A stretch of 64,000 bases of DNA from Rossellomorea vietnamensis (GTDB lineage: Bacteria; Bacillota; Bacilli; Bacillales; Bacillaceae_B), in NCBI RefSeq assembly GCF_001305855.1, contig NZ_LIXZ01000008.1, positions 173,443 to 237,442 on the forward strand. The letters are read 5' to 3'. The notes beneath the pieces are model-generated. The model made no database searches, was not told the DNA's origin, and saw only the letters and a list, made by a program, of their open reading frames with translations. Positions 1 through 12,197 of this stretch are shown piece by piece (the first letter of the stretch is position 1; each line of letters begins with the position of its first letter). The translations under genes were made by a program, and so were the position numbers.

Positions 1-1159
1 AGTAAACTTCCGGCTTCAAGACAAAACTGGACGTTCCAAAATCCGCAATCTTAGAAGACCCTTGGTAGATAGCCAATCTTCCAGATTCATTTTTCACTAC
101 ATAGTCGGTGCCTTCGTTAAGCTTGAATTCATTAGGAAGCTGCTCCACGACACTTTCTTTAACCGATGCCGGACCTCCTAATATATTAAACACATTGAAG
201 CTTTCTTCATTAATAGTAGATTGAATGCTGTCAGGGAGCTTATCTGCTCTCGTTAAGAGAAGTGGAGCTCCGTTCTTAGCTGCTAATACCGAGCCTGTCA
301 ACGCATCTGCAAATGTTAACCCATTTGATATGTATGCCATACTTGACTCAATGTTAAGTTCTTTGATGATATTGGATGAGACTTCATATCGGTCACTACC
401 TGCAATCCTGTCTGTCGCCTTGGCTTGGTTGTAAACGGCGTTACTTACACTTCCTGTTCCTCCGACTACCAGCACATCAGACTTACCTTGAACTGCTTCC
501 AGAGAGGCAGTTGGAAGGTCATCTTTCTTGGATAGAATAATAGGGATTCCATTTTTGGCAGCATAAGGAGCAATGGCAAGAGCATCTGAGAAGATTAACC
601 CATTTGTGACAACCGCTTTATTTGTAGTACCGAGGTTCTGTGCTACTTTCTTTGCGACTTCAAAACGGTCTTTCCCGTCAATACGTGAAACGTCAGTAGT
701 AATTGATTTTAATTTAGTTTCTACAGATTGATTTACGCTTCCTGCTCCACCTATGATGACAATCTTATCCGGATTCAACGATTTAATTTTATTCAGGGTT
801 GAGTCGGGAATACTATCTTTTCTTGTTAAGAGGATAGGAGCATCGTATTTATAAGCCAGAGGAGATGCGGATAATGCGTCTGCAAAGGCCATTGAATTCA
901 CTACAAAGACCGTCCCGGCAGTGTTCCATCCATTACTGGCAACATTCTCAGCAACCTGATAGCGGTCCGTTCCACTGAATCTATTATTATTGTTCTCTAA
1001 CTTATAAACACCTTCACTATTAATGGTCAGGCTTGTTTTATTTCCGATATAGTTTTTAAGTTTTACAGATATTGAAGCTGCACCTGCTTCCACAGGTGTA
1101 TATGCAAGAATCATTCCGGCACTTACGACAGATACGATTGTTTTTTTAAAATAACCCAA
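1..1159 (-). CDS. lytB: LytB-like cell-wall-binding repeat protein, 3' end outside window
   Basis: The gene reads from about 1159 off the left edge, so only about 386 N-terminal codons are seen. It begins with TTG (two adjacent TTGs at 1162 and 1159; the second is 8 nt from AGGAGG at 1168-1173). A short signal peptide is followed by a VKLKNYIGNKTSL stretch and three cell-wall-binding (CWB2-type) repeats, each with an FSGTDRYQVA-like or RIDGKDRFEVA-like start and a GGAGSV or GGTGSV-like end. In B. subtilis LytB this layout precedes a SpoIID-type domain that enhances the amidase LytC; that domain would lie outside the window. It follows lytA by 22 nt, so the two are probably one operon. The family call is firm; the symbol rests on the lytA neighbour and domain order. 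Confidence 0.8.
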   Translation of the reverse strand, partial: MGYFKKTIVSVVSAGMILAYTPVEAGAASISVKLKNYIGNKTSLTINSEGVYKLENNNNRFSGTDRYQVAENVASNGWNTAGTVFVVNSMAFADALSASPLAYKYDAPILLTRKDSIPDSTLNKIKSLNPDKIVIIGGAGSVNQSVETKLKSITTDVSRIDGKDRFEVAKKVAQNLGTTNKAVVTNGLIFSDALAIAPYAAKNGIPIILSKKDDLPTASLEAVQGKSDVLVVGGTGSVSNAVYNQAKATDRIAGSDRYEVSSNIIKELNIESSMAYISNGLTFADALTGSVLAAKNGAPLLLTRADKLPDSIQSTINEESFNVFNILGGPASVKESVVEQLPNEFKLNEGTDYVVKNESGRLAIYQGSSKIADFGTSSFVLKPEVY

Positions 1160-1181
1160 CAACTTGACCTCCTATTATTAA

Positions 1182-1511
1182 TTATTTTTCTGTGATTTCC
1201 ACTAATTCAAGCTGACCTTTTTCATTTTCTTTATACTTCAATTGAACTTCTCCGCCCTCCTCCAGCTCTTGAATTTCGTCTAGCATCTCTGGATTAAATT
1301 GAATTGACATAACTTCATTGCCACTTTTCACTTCCATTGAATGAGTGTCGGCCAGTCCATTGAAAACGACTGTTTCTGTTTTTACATTATTTGTATCGGC
1401 CGATTCAACATTTTCTGAAGTGTTATTTTTTCCCACGTTTTCCTCTTTCGTTCCACAACCGCTCAACAATAGAGCACCAGACAACAATGCAATCCCTAAA
1501 CTTTTTTTCAT
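1182..1511 (-). CDS. lytA: LytA-like acidic membrane lipoprotein
   Basis: A 109-residue secreted lipoprotein with signal peptide and lipobox LLSGC (lipidated Cys about residue 19). A Ser/Asn/Glu-rich linker leads to a small C-terminal domain containing NGLADTHSMEV and EKGQLELVEI, which closely matches my recollection of B. subtilis LytA, a small lipoprotein co-transcribed with lytB and lytC. LytA is thought to help export or anchoring of the LytB/LytC autolysin system at the membrane. The ATG at 1511 has GGAG upstream. A good sigma-A type promoter lies just upstream (1557-1585). Confidence 0.8.
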   Translation of the reverse strand: MKKSLGIALLSGALLLSGCGTKEENVGKNNTSENVESADTNNVKTETVVFNGLADTHSMEVKSGNEVMSIQFNPEMLDEIQELEEGGEVQLKYKENEKGQLELVEITEK

Positions 1512-1556
1512 TCATTACCACTCCATTACATTCTAGTTACACGCTTTTCAGTTTAA

Positions 1557-1585
1557 ATACTATATAAGCCCATAAATATTGTAAA
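1557..1585 (-). promoter_or_regulatory. Probable sigma-A promoter of lytA-lytB
   Basis: On the minus strand TTTACA (1580-1585) and TAGTAT (1557-1562) are separated by 17 nt, about 45 nt upstream of the lytA start. Judged by eye only. Confidence 0.55.
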
Positions 1586-1827
1586 TAGAAAATAGAAATT
1601 AATAGAAAAAGAGTGCTTTTAATCCAAGTTTAAACATTCGACTGAAGTTAAACACTGAGATAATGGACATAGAAGTAGAAAAAGGGTACACAAAAAGCCC
1701 CAGACAGCAGGCATTCACCTGGATCTGAAGCTTTGGTATATTATGAATTTTTCTCTTCTGGAAGAAACTGCTATACGTTCAAGTAACCAGCAATTCCGTG
1801 AAAACAGAGCATCAAGGAAATAGAATC

Positions 1828-2784
1828 TTATTCTTTTCGTTTGGTCTCTTCATTCCAATATTCAGTTAACCCTTTTTCCATATTATAGAGTGATTGAAAG
1901 CCAATCCCCTTAATTTTAGTTATATCAGAGTAAGAATATTTTATATCTCCAGCCCTTTCGTCCTCTCTTTTAATATGGAGCTTCAAACCAGTCAACTTTT
2001 CATATAATGAAATTAATTCATTCAAACTTATTGAGTTACCTGTTCCGACGTTAAATACTTCCCCGATTGCTTTTTCACTCTCACCAACTAGCACCAGCGC
2101 ACTCACTACGTCTTTAACATAGATAAAATCCCGGGTTTGCTCCCCATCCCCGTATAAAGTGAACTCGACTTGATGATTCTTTTCCAATTCCAAAAATTTA
2201 TCAGTTAAAATAGAAACTACACCAGAATATGGAGAAGAGGGATTCTGCCTGGATCCGAATACATTAAAAAATCTCACTGCTGTCGTTGGGAGATTGTATA
2301 GTCTATTATAGGTCAAAACATATTGTTCAGAAGCATATTTGTCAATTGCATATGGAGATAATGGCTTAATATCTGAAGTCTCCGTTTTAGGTAAGGTTGG
2401 CTCATCCCCAAACACTGCAGCAGAAGAGGCAAAAATAAACCTTTTTAAGATGCCTTGCTTCTTGGCTCCCTCTAATAAATACAAGGTTGCATCCAAGTTC
2501 GTTTTATGAGTGACCAAAGGCGTTTCAACTGATGCCGCTACACTTGCAATTGCCCCTAAATGATATATCTTCTCAAATTGGTACCTCATAAAAATGTCGG
2601 TCACGAATTCCGAATCTGAAATATCTCCCTTGATAAACGTTACATTTTCATGTTCAGGTATATTTTCTTTTTTTCCCATCGAAAGATCATCGATAATGAT
2701 CACTTTTTTATTTAATTTTAATAACTCTTCAACAAGATGTGACCCGATGAACCCGGCTCCACCTGTAACGAGATAGTAGCTCAT
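1828..2784 (-). CDS. NAD-dependent epimerase/dehydratase (UDP-hexose 4-epimerase type)
   Basis: A 318-residue short-chain-dehydrogenase-fold protein of the extended SDR family. The N-terminal nucleotide motif VTGGAGFIGSHLVEELL gives GxxGxxG at about residues 8-14. An SSAAVFG stretch supplies the catalytic Ser/Thr region, and YAIDKY carries the YxxxK pair. Length and motifs fit UDP-glucose/UDP-GlcNAc 4-epimerases, which act in the cytoplasm to supply sugars for wall or exopolysaccharide synthesis. The substrate cannot be told from sequence. The start has AAGGAG upstream. Its neighbours are cell-wall genes, which fits a role in envelope sugars; no strong terminator was seen between it and lytA. 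Confidence 0.85.
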   Translation of the reverse strand: MSYYLVTGGAGFIGSHLVEELLKLNKKVIIIDDLSMGKKENIPEHENVTFIKGDISDSEFVTDIFMRYQFEKIYHLGAIASVAASVETPLVTHKTNLDATLYLLEGAKKQGILKRFIFASSAAVFGDEPTLPKTETSDIKPLSPYAIDKYASEQYVLTYNRLYNLPTTAVRFFNVFGSRQNPSSPYSGVVSILTDKFLELEKNHQVEFTLYGDGEQTRDFIYVKDVVSALVLVGESEKAIGEVFNVGTGNSISLNELISLYEKLTGLKLHIKREDERAGDIKYSYSDITKIKGIGFQSLYNMEKGLTEYWNEETKRKE

Positions 2785-3102
2785 CCAAAAAACTCCTTTA
2801 ACATTGTTTAATTTGCCTGATTTGAAACAAACCCAGCCCCCACAGCAATTAAAGGAAAATTACATTGTAGGCGACTCCTCAAAACATTTAATACGTTACT
2901 ACTCCATATTTAAATCATGTTCAATAATATATATCATTTTACACCAACTCCAGTTTATATACCAACGTTCCAAAACCCATGGTAAATACTAAAAAATATG
3001 TAATATTATCAATAAAAATGTCTCTATTTTGTCTTTATGTGATAAAATGTCAATATTATATACCGATATAACTAACATCTGACAAAAAAGGAGAAAAAAT
3101 AA
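2785..3102. other. AT-rich divergent intergenic region
   Basis: This 318-bp gap separates the epimerase gene (minus) from the LytE-like gene (plus). The right part carries a possible promoter for the endopeptidase: TTGTCT at 3029-3034 and AATATT at 3052-3057 with a 17-nt spacer. I looked for a pair of WalR-type TGTWAH half-sites and found no convincing pair. Confidence 0.3.
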
Positions 3103-4167
3103 GTGAAAAAAACACTAGTTTCTGTCGCTGCCACCGCCGTTCTGTCGACTGCGTTTGCTGCATCCGCTTCCGCAAACACACATAAAGTTGAATCTGGTGA
3201 TTCTCTCTGGTCAATCGCTGTTAAGTACGACACATCAGTTAGTGCCATAAAAGAATTGAACAAATTACAATCAGAATTAATTTTCCCAAATCAAGTGCTT
3301 AAAGTAGATACGGTAAGTCTTGATCAAGCCGTTAAGCCACCTTCAAACCAGACGTCAAGTACGTCAGCTACAGCCCAAAAGTATACGGTTAAGTCAGGGG
3401 ACACCCTCAGCGCCATTGCTTACAAGTATTCCATCACTGTATCAGAATTACAAAAATGGAATAGTATCAATGGACATCTCATCTTTCCCGGACAGGTACT
3501 TAACATAGCCAGCGGCTCCTCATCCAGTAATCAAAGCAATGGGAATGTGACTTCTCCCAAACCTCCTGCTGCACCAACTAATCAGGAAAACTCTAATACA
3601 TATTCAGTCAAGGCTGGAGATACATTATCGTACATCAGTAGAATGTACGATGTTTCAATTCAAGACATTAAACGTTTGAACAATTTATCCAGTGATTTGA
3701 TTTATATCAACCAAACTTTAAAAATAGGAAAATCTCAAGTATCACAATCACCTGCCACAACTGAAACTGTTCAATCAAACGAAGGAAGCGGTACTTCTTT
3801 CAATTCAAATACACTCATTTCTCACGCAAAAGCACAACTGGGCATCCCATACTCATGGGGCGGTTCTAACCCGTCAGGTTTCGACTGCAGCGGTTTCATT
3901 TATTATGCTTTTAATAAGAGCGGTGTTAATGTAAGTCGAACTTCCAGTGAGGGGTATTACAATCGTTCTTACTATGTTAATAAACCAGCTATAGGGGACC
4001 TCGTCTTTTTCGAAAACACGTATAAAAAAGGAATTTCCCATTTAGGCATTTACGTTGGAGACAACAAGTTTATCCATGCTGGTGACAATGGCGTGGAAAT
4101 TACTAGTTTAGATAATTCATATTGGAAATCCAAGTTTGATGGTTTTAAAAGGTTTTATGATTTGTAA
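3103..4167 (+). CDS. lytE: LytE-like D,L-endopeptidase, 3 LysM + NlpC/P60
   Basis: A 354-residue secreted peptidoglycan hydrolase. A signal peptide (about 1-25) is followed by three LysM domains (about 27-70, 91-134, 161-203), each opening with a V(E/K)(S/A)GD(S/T)L motif, joined by Ser/Asn/Gln-rich linkers. The C-terminal NlpC/P60 domain starts at about 235, with nucleophile Cys262 in FDCSGF, His313 in ISHLGIY and His325 in FIHAGD. Such enzymes cut the D-Glu-mesoDAP bond of wall stem peptides and act in elongation or cell separation. Three LysM domains match LytE (LytF has more), but a CwlS-type paralogue is possible. The start is GTG with GGAG 8 nt upstream. Confidence 0.85.
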   Translation: MKKTLVSVAATAVLSTAFAASASANTHKVESGDSLWSIAVKYDTSVSAIKELNKLQSELIFPNQVLKVDTVSLDQAVKPPSNQTSSTSATAQKYTVKSGDTLSAIAYKYSITVSELQKWNSINGHLIFPGQVLNIASGSSSSNQSNGNVTSPKPPAAPTNQENSNTYSVKAGDTLSYISRMYDVSIQDIKRLNNLSSDLIYINQTLKIGKSQVSQSPATTETVQSNEGSGTSFNSNTLISHAKAQLGIPYSWGGSNPSGFDCSGFIYYAFNKSGVNVSRTSSEGYYNRSYYVNKPAIGDLVFFENTYKKGISHLGIYVGDNKFIHAGDNGVEITSLDNSYWKSKFDGFKRFYDL

Positions 4168-4244
4168 AAAAACATGATTAACCACTACCTGGTACTATGT
4201 TCCCAACGGCTATATGGAAATGTACTACTTGGCAGTGTAAGTAC

Positions 4245-4273
4245 ACCAGGGAATTTCTATTCCCTGGTTTTTT
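4245..4273 (+). terminator. Rho-independent terminator after lytE
   Basis: ACCAGGGAAT at 4245-4254 pairs with ATTCCCTGGT at 4259-4268, followed by a T run to 4273. Confidence 0.85.
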
Positions 4274-4394
4274 CAAGTTTCCTTTGTAAAAAGTAACGTC
4301 CAACAGTAGTTTCCCATAACGGGCCTTAATCCTCAACAACCCATTACCAGGTACGAATAAGATCCAGAATAATACTGTAATTTTTCTGAAGTTC

Positions 4395-4445
4395 ACACAA
4401 AAAAGCATCCAATAATCAATTCCTACTGACCTTTGGATGCCTTTT
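4395..4445 (-). terminator. Terminator of the PlcR-like regulator gene
   Basis: An inverted repeat GCATCCAA / TTGGATGC just past the stop codon at 4448, with a long loop and T runs on both outer sides. It could work in both directions, but its position favours the minus-strand gene. Confidence 0.55.
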
Positions 4446-4447
4446 TA

Positions 4448-5329
4448 TTAAATCAACGCACTTAGTTCCTTTATTCTGTTTTCGATGAATTGAATGTGCT
4501 TGCAATCCTGTTGAAGATCAAAGACGACGATTGCTTTCTTCATATACCTGACGGCTTCCTCAGGTTTATTCATCAGCTCCATGTTATATCCTATTTGATA
4601 ATGTAACTCACCTAATAGGAATAAACTATCTTTCTGCAGGCACCATTTTATTCCATCTTCACAATATTTATTTGATTCTTCCTGTCTGTTAAGACGCGTT
4701 AACACCCTCGTAATATGATAATAATGTCGTGTTTTAATTGTATAATCATTCAAGTGGGGAAGAAGCTGAAGATGATCCTTGACTTCCTCAAAAACCTCTA
4801 ACGCCTTATTAATGTCTTCTTTAAAGTAAATTGCCCCCAATGTCAGGAAAATTTCTAATTCTCGCTCAAGCAAAATCTTCCCTTTGGTATGGGTGAGATG
4901 GATGGCTTCTTTAAGAGTATCAACTGATTTACTCAAATCTTTCTTAACTTCATATAAATAGATTCCTTTATGCCATAGCAACAACTGTAAGTTTTTGTTG
5001 TTTTGTGAAAATAACGGATTATCTAATTCAGCTTTTACAATATCCATCATTTCTTCATATTTCCCATTTCTGCGGAGTATCTGGAGCTGTTGGAATACTT
5101 CCTGAAAGTAATCTAGCCGTGGAGTTGTCCCGATATCAAAAAAGTAGTTCACATCTACTCCCAACTTCTGAGAAATTTGATACAATGTAGAAGCATAAGG
5201 ATAGACATCTCCTTTTTCGATCTTACTGATCTGTGCTTGTGTACATATCCCTTGTGAAAGCTCTTCTTGTGAAAGGCCACTGGTTTTTCTCAACTCTTTT
5301 ATTTTGTTTCCCACTGCTTTAAAATCCAT
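4448..5329 (-). CDS. PlcR/NprR-like quorum-sensing transcriptional regulator (RRNPP type)
   Basis: A 293-residue protein with an N-terminal XRE helix-turn-helix (about 8-60; KIKELRKTSGLSQEELSQGI then QISKIEKGDVYP) and a C-terminal series of about five tetratricopeptide-like helical repeats (about 75-290). Size and layout match RRNPP regulators (PlcR, NprR, Rap, PrgX), which bind short imported peptides through their TPR domain. A 42-codon secreted-peptide gene lies divergently 198 bp away, as expected for the cognate signal. Related proteins activate exported enzymes in B. cereus. Target genes here are unknown; the neighbouring wall hydrolase is one guess. The start has AGGGGTGGG upstream. 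Confidence 0.85.
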   Translation of the reverse strand: MDFKAVGNKIKELRKTSGLSQEELSQGICTQAQISKIEKGDVYPYASTLYQISQKLGVDVNYFFDIGTTPRLDYFQEVFQQLQILRRNGKYEEMMDIVKAELDNPLFSQNNKNLQLLLWHKGIYLYEVKKDLSKSVDTLKEAIHLTHTKGKILLERELEIFLTLGAIYFKEDINKALEVFEEVKDHLQLLPHLNDYTIKTRHYYHITRVLTRLNRQEESNKYCEDGIKWCLQKDSLFLLGELHYQIGYNMELMNKPEEAVRYMKKAIVVFDLQQDCKHIQFIENRIKELSALI

Positions 5330-5527
5330 AAAAACCCACCCCTAAATATGCCTAGAGTTATATTTTTGAAGAAATCAAATGAAAAGCCTATTAATCGGCT
5401 TTTAAATTAGGTAATTTGACACCATATTCAGAATGTACAAAATGTTAATATATGTTTTAATTATTATAACAGATATTTCTTTTATTTTACCGAACATTAA
5501 TTCGAACAAGAAAGGGAGGAAAGTCCT

Positions 5528-5656
5528 ATGAAAAGACGTTTTCTTACAATGTTAACAGCATCGGTTCTTCTTTTTGGTATTGCAGGACTTGCTAATAACG
5601 ATACTGAAACTGCAAATGTACAAATTCAAACAGTTGAACTTCCAACTCAACATTAA
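5528..5656 (+). CDS. PapR/NprX-like signal propeptide (42 aa)
   Basis: A 42-codon ORF with a strong ribosome site (AAAGGGAGGAAA at 5511-5522). The product has a basic N-terminus (MKRRF), a hydrophobic export segment (about 6-22) and a short polar tail ending VQIQTVELPTQH. This is the architecture of PapR (48 aa, active end ADLPFEF) and other RRNPP propeptides, exported by Sec, trimmed outside and re-imported by the oligopeptide permease. It is divergent from a PlcR-like regulator, while papR in B. cereus lies just downstream of plcR in the same direction. The last five to seven residues, perhaps VELPTQH, are the likely signal. The pairing is an inference. Confidence 0.75.
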   Translation: MKRRFLTMLTASVLLFGIAGLANNDTETANVQIQTVELPTQH

Positions 5657-5666
5657 TCATCATGTT

Positions 5667-5695
5667 AAAGCTTCCTTCATTCAGGAAGCTTTTTT
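5667..5695 (+). terminator. Terminator of the signal-peptide gene
   Basis: AAGCTTCCT (5668-5676) pairs with AGGAAGCTT (5683-5691), followed by a T run. It closes a transcript holding only the 42-codon ORF. Confidence 0.85.
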
Positions 5696-5864
5696 CTTTA
5701 AAAATAATATTCTTATAGGAATATGCTTAGAATTATGAAAGAAAAGAAAAGAAAACGTTTTACCCATTAAATTAAAGTTTTTCAGCTCCTACGCATTTAT
5801 GAGCCAAAATACACAATTCCCTTGAACATGATAGGATAAAAGTACAATAAAAGAAAGGGGCTTC

Positions 5865-6191
5865 ATGATGAAAAGTATAAACATGAAAGTAAATCCTCTA
5901 TATTCCGATGTAGATTTGTCGATTGTATTCCAGTTCGAATTCGAACAATTTGGAAATAAAATCGGAGAAGCGTTCGTCTCCACCTACTCTACCGCCGGGC
6001 ACCCTGTACAGATTAGAAAAGGTAAGCACGGATCTTTTACCAAAACAGACAAAACCGCCGTTATAGACCAATTCGAAGTGGTTGGGGGAGTAGAAAAGAA
6101 CTGTATGAAGAAGCTAAAACATTTCCTTGGAGTCATTGGAATTTCAAATGTCCATTCAGGATATACACTCAGGAGTAGATTTGGCGAATAA
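5865..6191 (+). CDS. Hypothetical 108-aa protein
   Basis: An ORF with a good ribosome site (AAAGGGG before a double ATG) and a terminator-like hairpin shortly after its stop. The product is basic and soluble, with no signal peptide or membrane segment and a single cysteine. I do not recognise the family. It stands alone between the signal-peptide gene and a convergent sigma-factor operon. Confidence 0.5.
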   Translation: MMKSINMKVNPLYSDVDLSIVFQFEFEQFGNKIGEAFVSTYSTAGHPVQIRKGKHGSFTKTDKTAVIDQFEVVGGVEKNCMKKLKHFLGVIGISNVHSGYTLRSRFGE

Positions 6192-6229
6192 AATATTCAA
6201 GTATTGTGATCGTTATAAATTAGATCAAG

Positions 6230-6265
6230 AAGGTCCGTCCCTCGTTTTAAGGGTCGGACCTTTGG
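6230..6265. terminator. Terminator-like hairpin built on a 14-bp repeat copy
   Basis: AAGGTCCGTCCCTC (6230-6243) is a one-mismatch copy of the dispersed repeat. Its first 12 bases pair with GGGTCGGACCTT at 6251-6262 with one mismatch, and Ts follow. It lies between convergent genes and could end both transcripts. Confidence 0.65.
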
Positions 6266-6413
6266 TTTAGTATTGAACTCATTCTCCTTCGGGTGGGTAA
6301 GGGCCTGTGGTTTGATGTGTTTTATCCCTAGAGTATTTTTAGTCTTTTGGTTTGGTCAGAATTTCCTCCTGTGCTTCGGTGATCCAATCTTGGTTGAAAC
6401 GGAAAGGGTTTTC

Positions 6414-7403
6414 TTAGTCAGCCGAAGTGATGAATTTCACATTTTTCGTGAGGGTTTTTTCATCTATCCATTTTTCACTAAGCGTAACCGCTGTCACTTC
6501 CGCTTCCGGATCCACTCCTACCACTTTAAAATCACTGTTTTCAGATTCATCATCTATATCTACCAGCCCTTCCACTCTCATAAGCAGCTGGTTTTCACCA
6601 ACATAATATACCAGGTTAACACGGTCATTCATCATATCATATAAAAAGTATGGTTCTCCTAAAGCATTAATGATTTGATTAACAGTAAGTGTATTCCCTT
6701 TATTTCTGACTTCTGCCCTATCCAATGCTCCCCCTTGTTGTTCCGTAAAACTTAGAACGTAGTCACTCCCAAGGAAGTACCTGTAGCCCCCTTCATATCC
6801 CCCGGTTGCCGGCAACTTACCATATCTTTCTATAATACTGTCGTATGTGTCTCCTAATTTAGTTTCTGTTCCATATAGTACTCCTTTGGAAGCTTGCTCT
6901 TTGAATTCTTCCGGATTTTGAATAATAACTGAAAAATCAAATGTTGGCGGATCTATAATAAATTCACCCACCGGCTTCTTCTCTTCTTCCATTTCTTGAA
7001 CCTGAGTATCCACATCTTCTGAATCAGGTAATTCTTCCTTCACAGAGGATTCGCGTTTTTTATCTTGCAAGGTTCTTTTTTCTTTTTCTATTTTTTCTTT
7101 AAGGTCGTCCTCGGGTATAAAGGCCGAATGGCTCTTCTCATCCTTACGCTCTTTGCTTTCAATTTGATGATCATTCTTAGCCAATTCATCTTTCGATAAA
7201 TAACTGCTTCCAAGGACAGAACCGATGAAAATGATTGCTGCTACTATTGCTGGGTTGAGAATCATACGCCAGCTTCGTCGTTTCTTATACTTTTGTTGCT
7301 GGATTTTCGTTATAATCGTTTTCTTCTGACTTGGTATTTCTTTATGTTGAAATAGTTCTTTTTCCAATTCATCTTTTAGATTGTGTAAAGGATCCTCATT
7401 CAT
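6414..7403 (-). CDS. Membrane protein with DUF4309-like domain, probable anti-sigma partner
   Basis: A 329-residue single-pass protein. A basic cytoplasmic N-terminus (1-45) is followed by one membrane segment (about 47-68), a highly charged extracytoplasmic linker (about 70-145) and a C-terminal domain (about 160-315) with YGTETKLGDTYDSIIERYGKLP and RYFLGSDYVLSF motifs that resembles DUF4309 proteins such as B. subtilis YjgB. Its start overlaps the end of the upstream ECF sigma gene by 8 nt, the usual layout of a sigma factor and its regulator. No classical zinc anti-sigma motif (HxxxCxxC) is seen, so anti-sigma function is inferred from context. Confidence 0.7.
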   Translation of the reverse strand: MNEDPLHNLKDELEKELFQHKEIPSQKKTIITKIQQQKYKKRRSWRMILNPAIVAAIIFIGSVLGSSYLSKDELAKNDHQIESKERKDEKSHSAFIPEDDLKEKIEKEKRTLQDKKRESSVKEELPDSEDVDTQVQEMEEEKKPVGEFIIDPPTFDFSVIIQNPEEFKEQASKGVLYGTETKLGDTYDSIIERYGKLPATGGYEGGYRYFLGSDYVLSFTEQQGGALDRAEVRNKGNTLTVNQIINALGEPYFLYDMMNDRVNLVYYVGENQLLMRVEGLVDIDDESENSDFKVVGVDPEAEVTAVTLSEKWIDEKTLTKNVKFITSAD

Positions 7404-7971
7404 TTGTGTCCCCCCCTTGCAGCAGAGCTTTTAATTTTTTCCTTCCCCTGTCCAGCCTGGTTCGTACAGTGGAAGCTTTAATGTTTAATAGTTCGCTAAT
7501 TTCATCGGTCGTTAGTTCTTCATAATAATATAATAGGATAATTTCTCTGTACTTCATGGATAATGCAAAGATTTGTGCTGAAACACAGTTCTTATCTTCT
7601 TTTTGAAGGAGCTCTTGTTCTGGTGTTCCCGCCATTTCCTTATTGAACATTCGGTGAAATTTATCCACCACTGTGTTCTTTCGAAAATATGCAGACTTTT
7701 TATAGTCTTTGCATTGGTTCACAGCAATCCGATATAACCATGTTTTGTAGGAGGAATTATGGTTGAAGCTGCCCAATGAATGATACGTTTTAATGAAAAC
7801 CTCCTGGCATATGTCCTGTGCCGTCGACCAATCCTGAACATACATATAAGCAAGCTTTGTAATCTGATTTTCGTACTGGTCAATTAATGTTTCAATCAAT
7901 TGATCACTATTAATCTTCATATCTTCCAAACGCCTAAGCTCCCCTCTCACCTGGTGTAATACCTCTGTCAT
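7396..7971 (-). CDS. ECF-family RNA polymerase sigma factor
   Basis: A 191-residue group 4 sigma factor. Region 2 (about 30-100) contains AQDICQEVFIKTYHSLGSF and TWLYRIAVNQCKDY. Region 4 (about 130-182) contains the helix-turn-helix TTDEISELLNIKASTVRTRL. It would direct RNA polymerase to a small envelope-stress-type regulon, held by the membrane protein encoded immediately downstream with translational overlap. The ATG has GGAGGGAGG upstream. An in-frame ATG 17 codons in would give a more typical length. No subgroup (SigW, SigX, SigV) can be assigned by eye. Confidence 0.9.
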   Translation of the reverse strand: MTEVLHQVRGELRRLEDMKINSDQLIETLIDQYENQITKLAYMYVQDWSTAQDICQEVFIKTYHSLGSFNHNSSYKTWLYRIAVNQCKDYKKSAYFRKNTVVDKFHRMFNKEMAGTPEQELLQKEDKNCVSAQIFALSMKYREIILLYYYEELTTDEISELLNIKASTVRTRLDRGRKKLKALLQGGDTNE

Positions 7972-8276
7972 AAAACCTCCCTCCTAATGCTTACTACACA
8001 TAATAATTGTTGTAAATCTTTATCTAGTACTTACTTGCTTAGAATCGAGCCTCTTTTTTCAGCGTTTAGTTCGATTCAGTTTTTTTGAACTTAACTGAAA
8101 CGTTTGTCGAGTTGGGACGCTTCATATTACTTTGTCATAGTGGTATCTGCTTTTTGTTCCGTTCTTGAATCTTTCATGTTTATTGTGACTTTAACTCCCC
8201 TTCGTATTTCCTTTTTCCATTTCATGTTAGACGATTGTCAGCGGTAGAATGTCTCAGATATATTCAAAAATTTCAA
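7972..8276. other. Intergenic region upstream of the ECF sigma gene
   Basis: A stretch of about 300 bp with no supported gene. I looked for an autoregulatory AAC...CGT-type ECF promoter and found none convincing. Confidence 0.3.
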
Positions 8277-8312
8277 AAAAGGTGCATTCCGCTTATAGGA
8301 ATGCACCTTTCT
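8275..8312 (-). terminator. Terminator of the hut operon
   Basis: AAAGGTGCATTCC (8278-8290) pairs with GGAATGCACCTTT (8298-8310). On the minus strand a T run follows, just past the hutG stop. Confidence 0.9.
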
Positions 8313-8316
8313 AATA

Positions 8317-12189
<3,873 letters not shown>

Positions 12190-12197
<8 letters not shown>

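Noticed and set aside
4178..4408. 76-codon minus-strand ORF after lytE.
   Set aside because: It runs through the lytE terminator and a second terminator hairpin, with no ribosome site.
5330..5527. A PlcR box (TATGNAWWWWTNCATA) between regulator and peptide gene.
   Set aside because: No sequence in the gap matches the consensus well enough, so the operator of this pair is left open.
6273..6644. 123-codon plus-strand ORF opposite the DUF4309-like gene.
   Set aside because: Antisense shadow with Phe/Arg/His-rich composition and no ribosome site.
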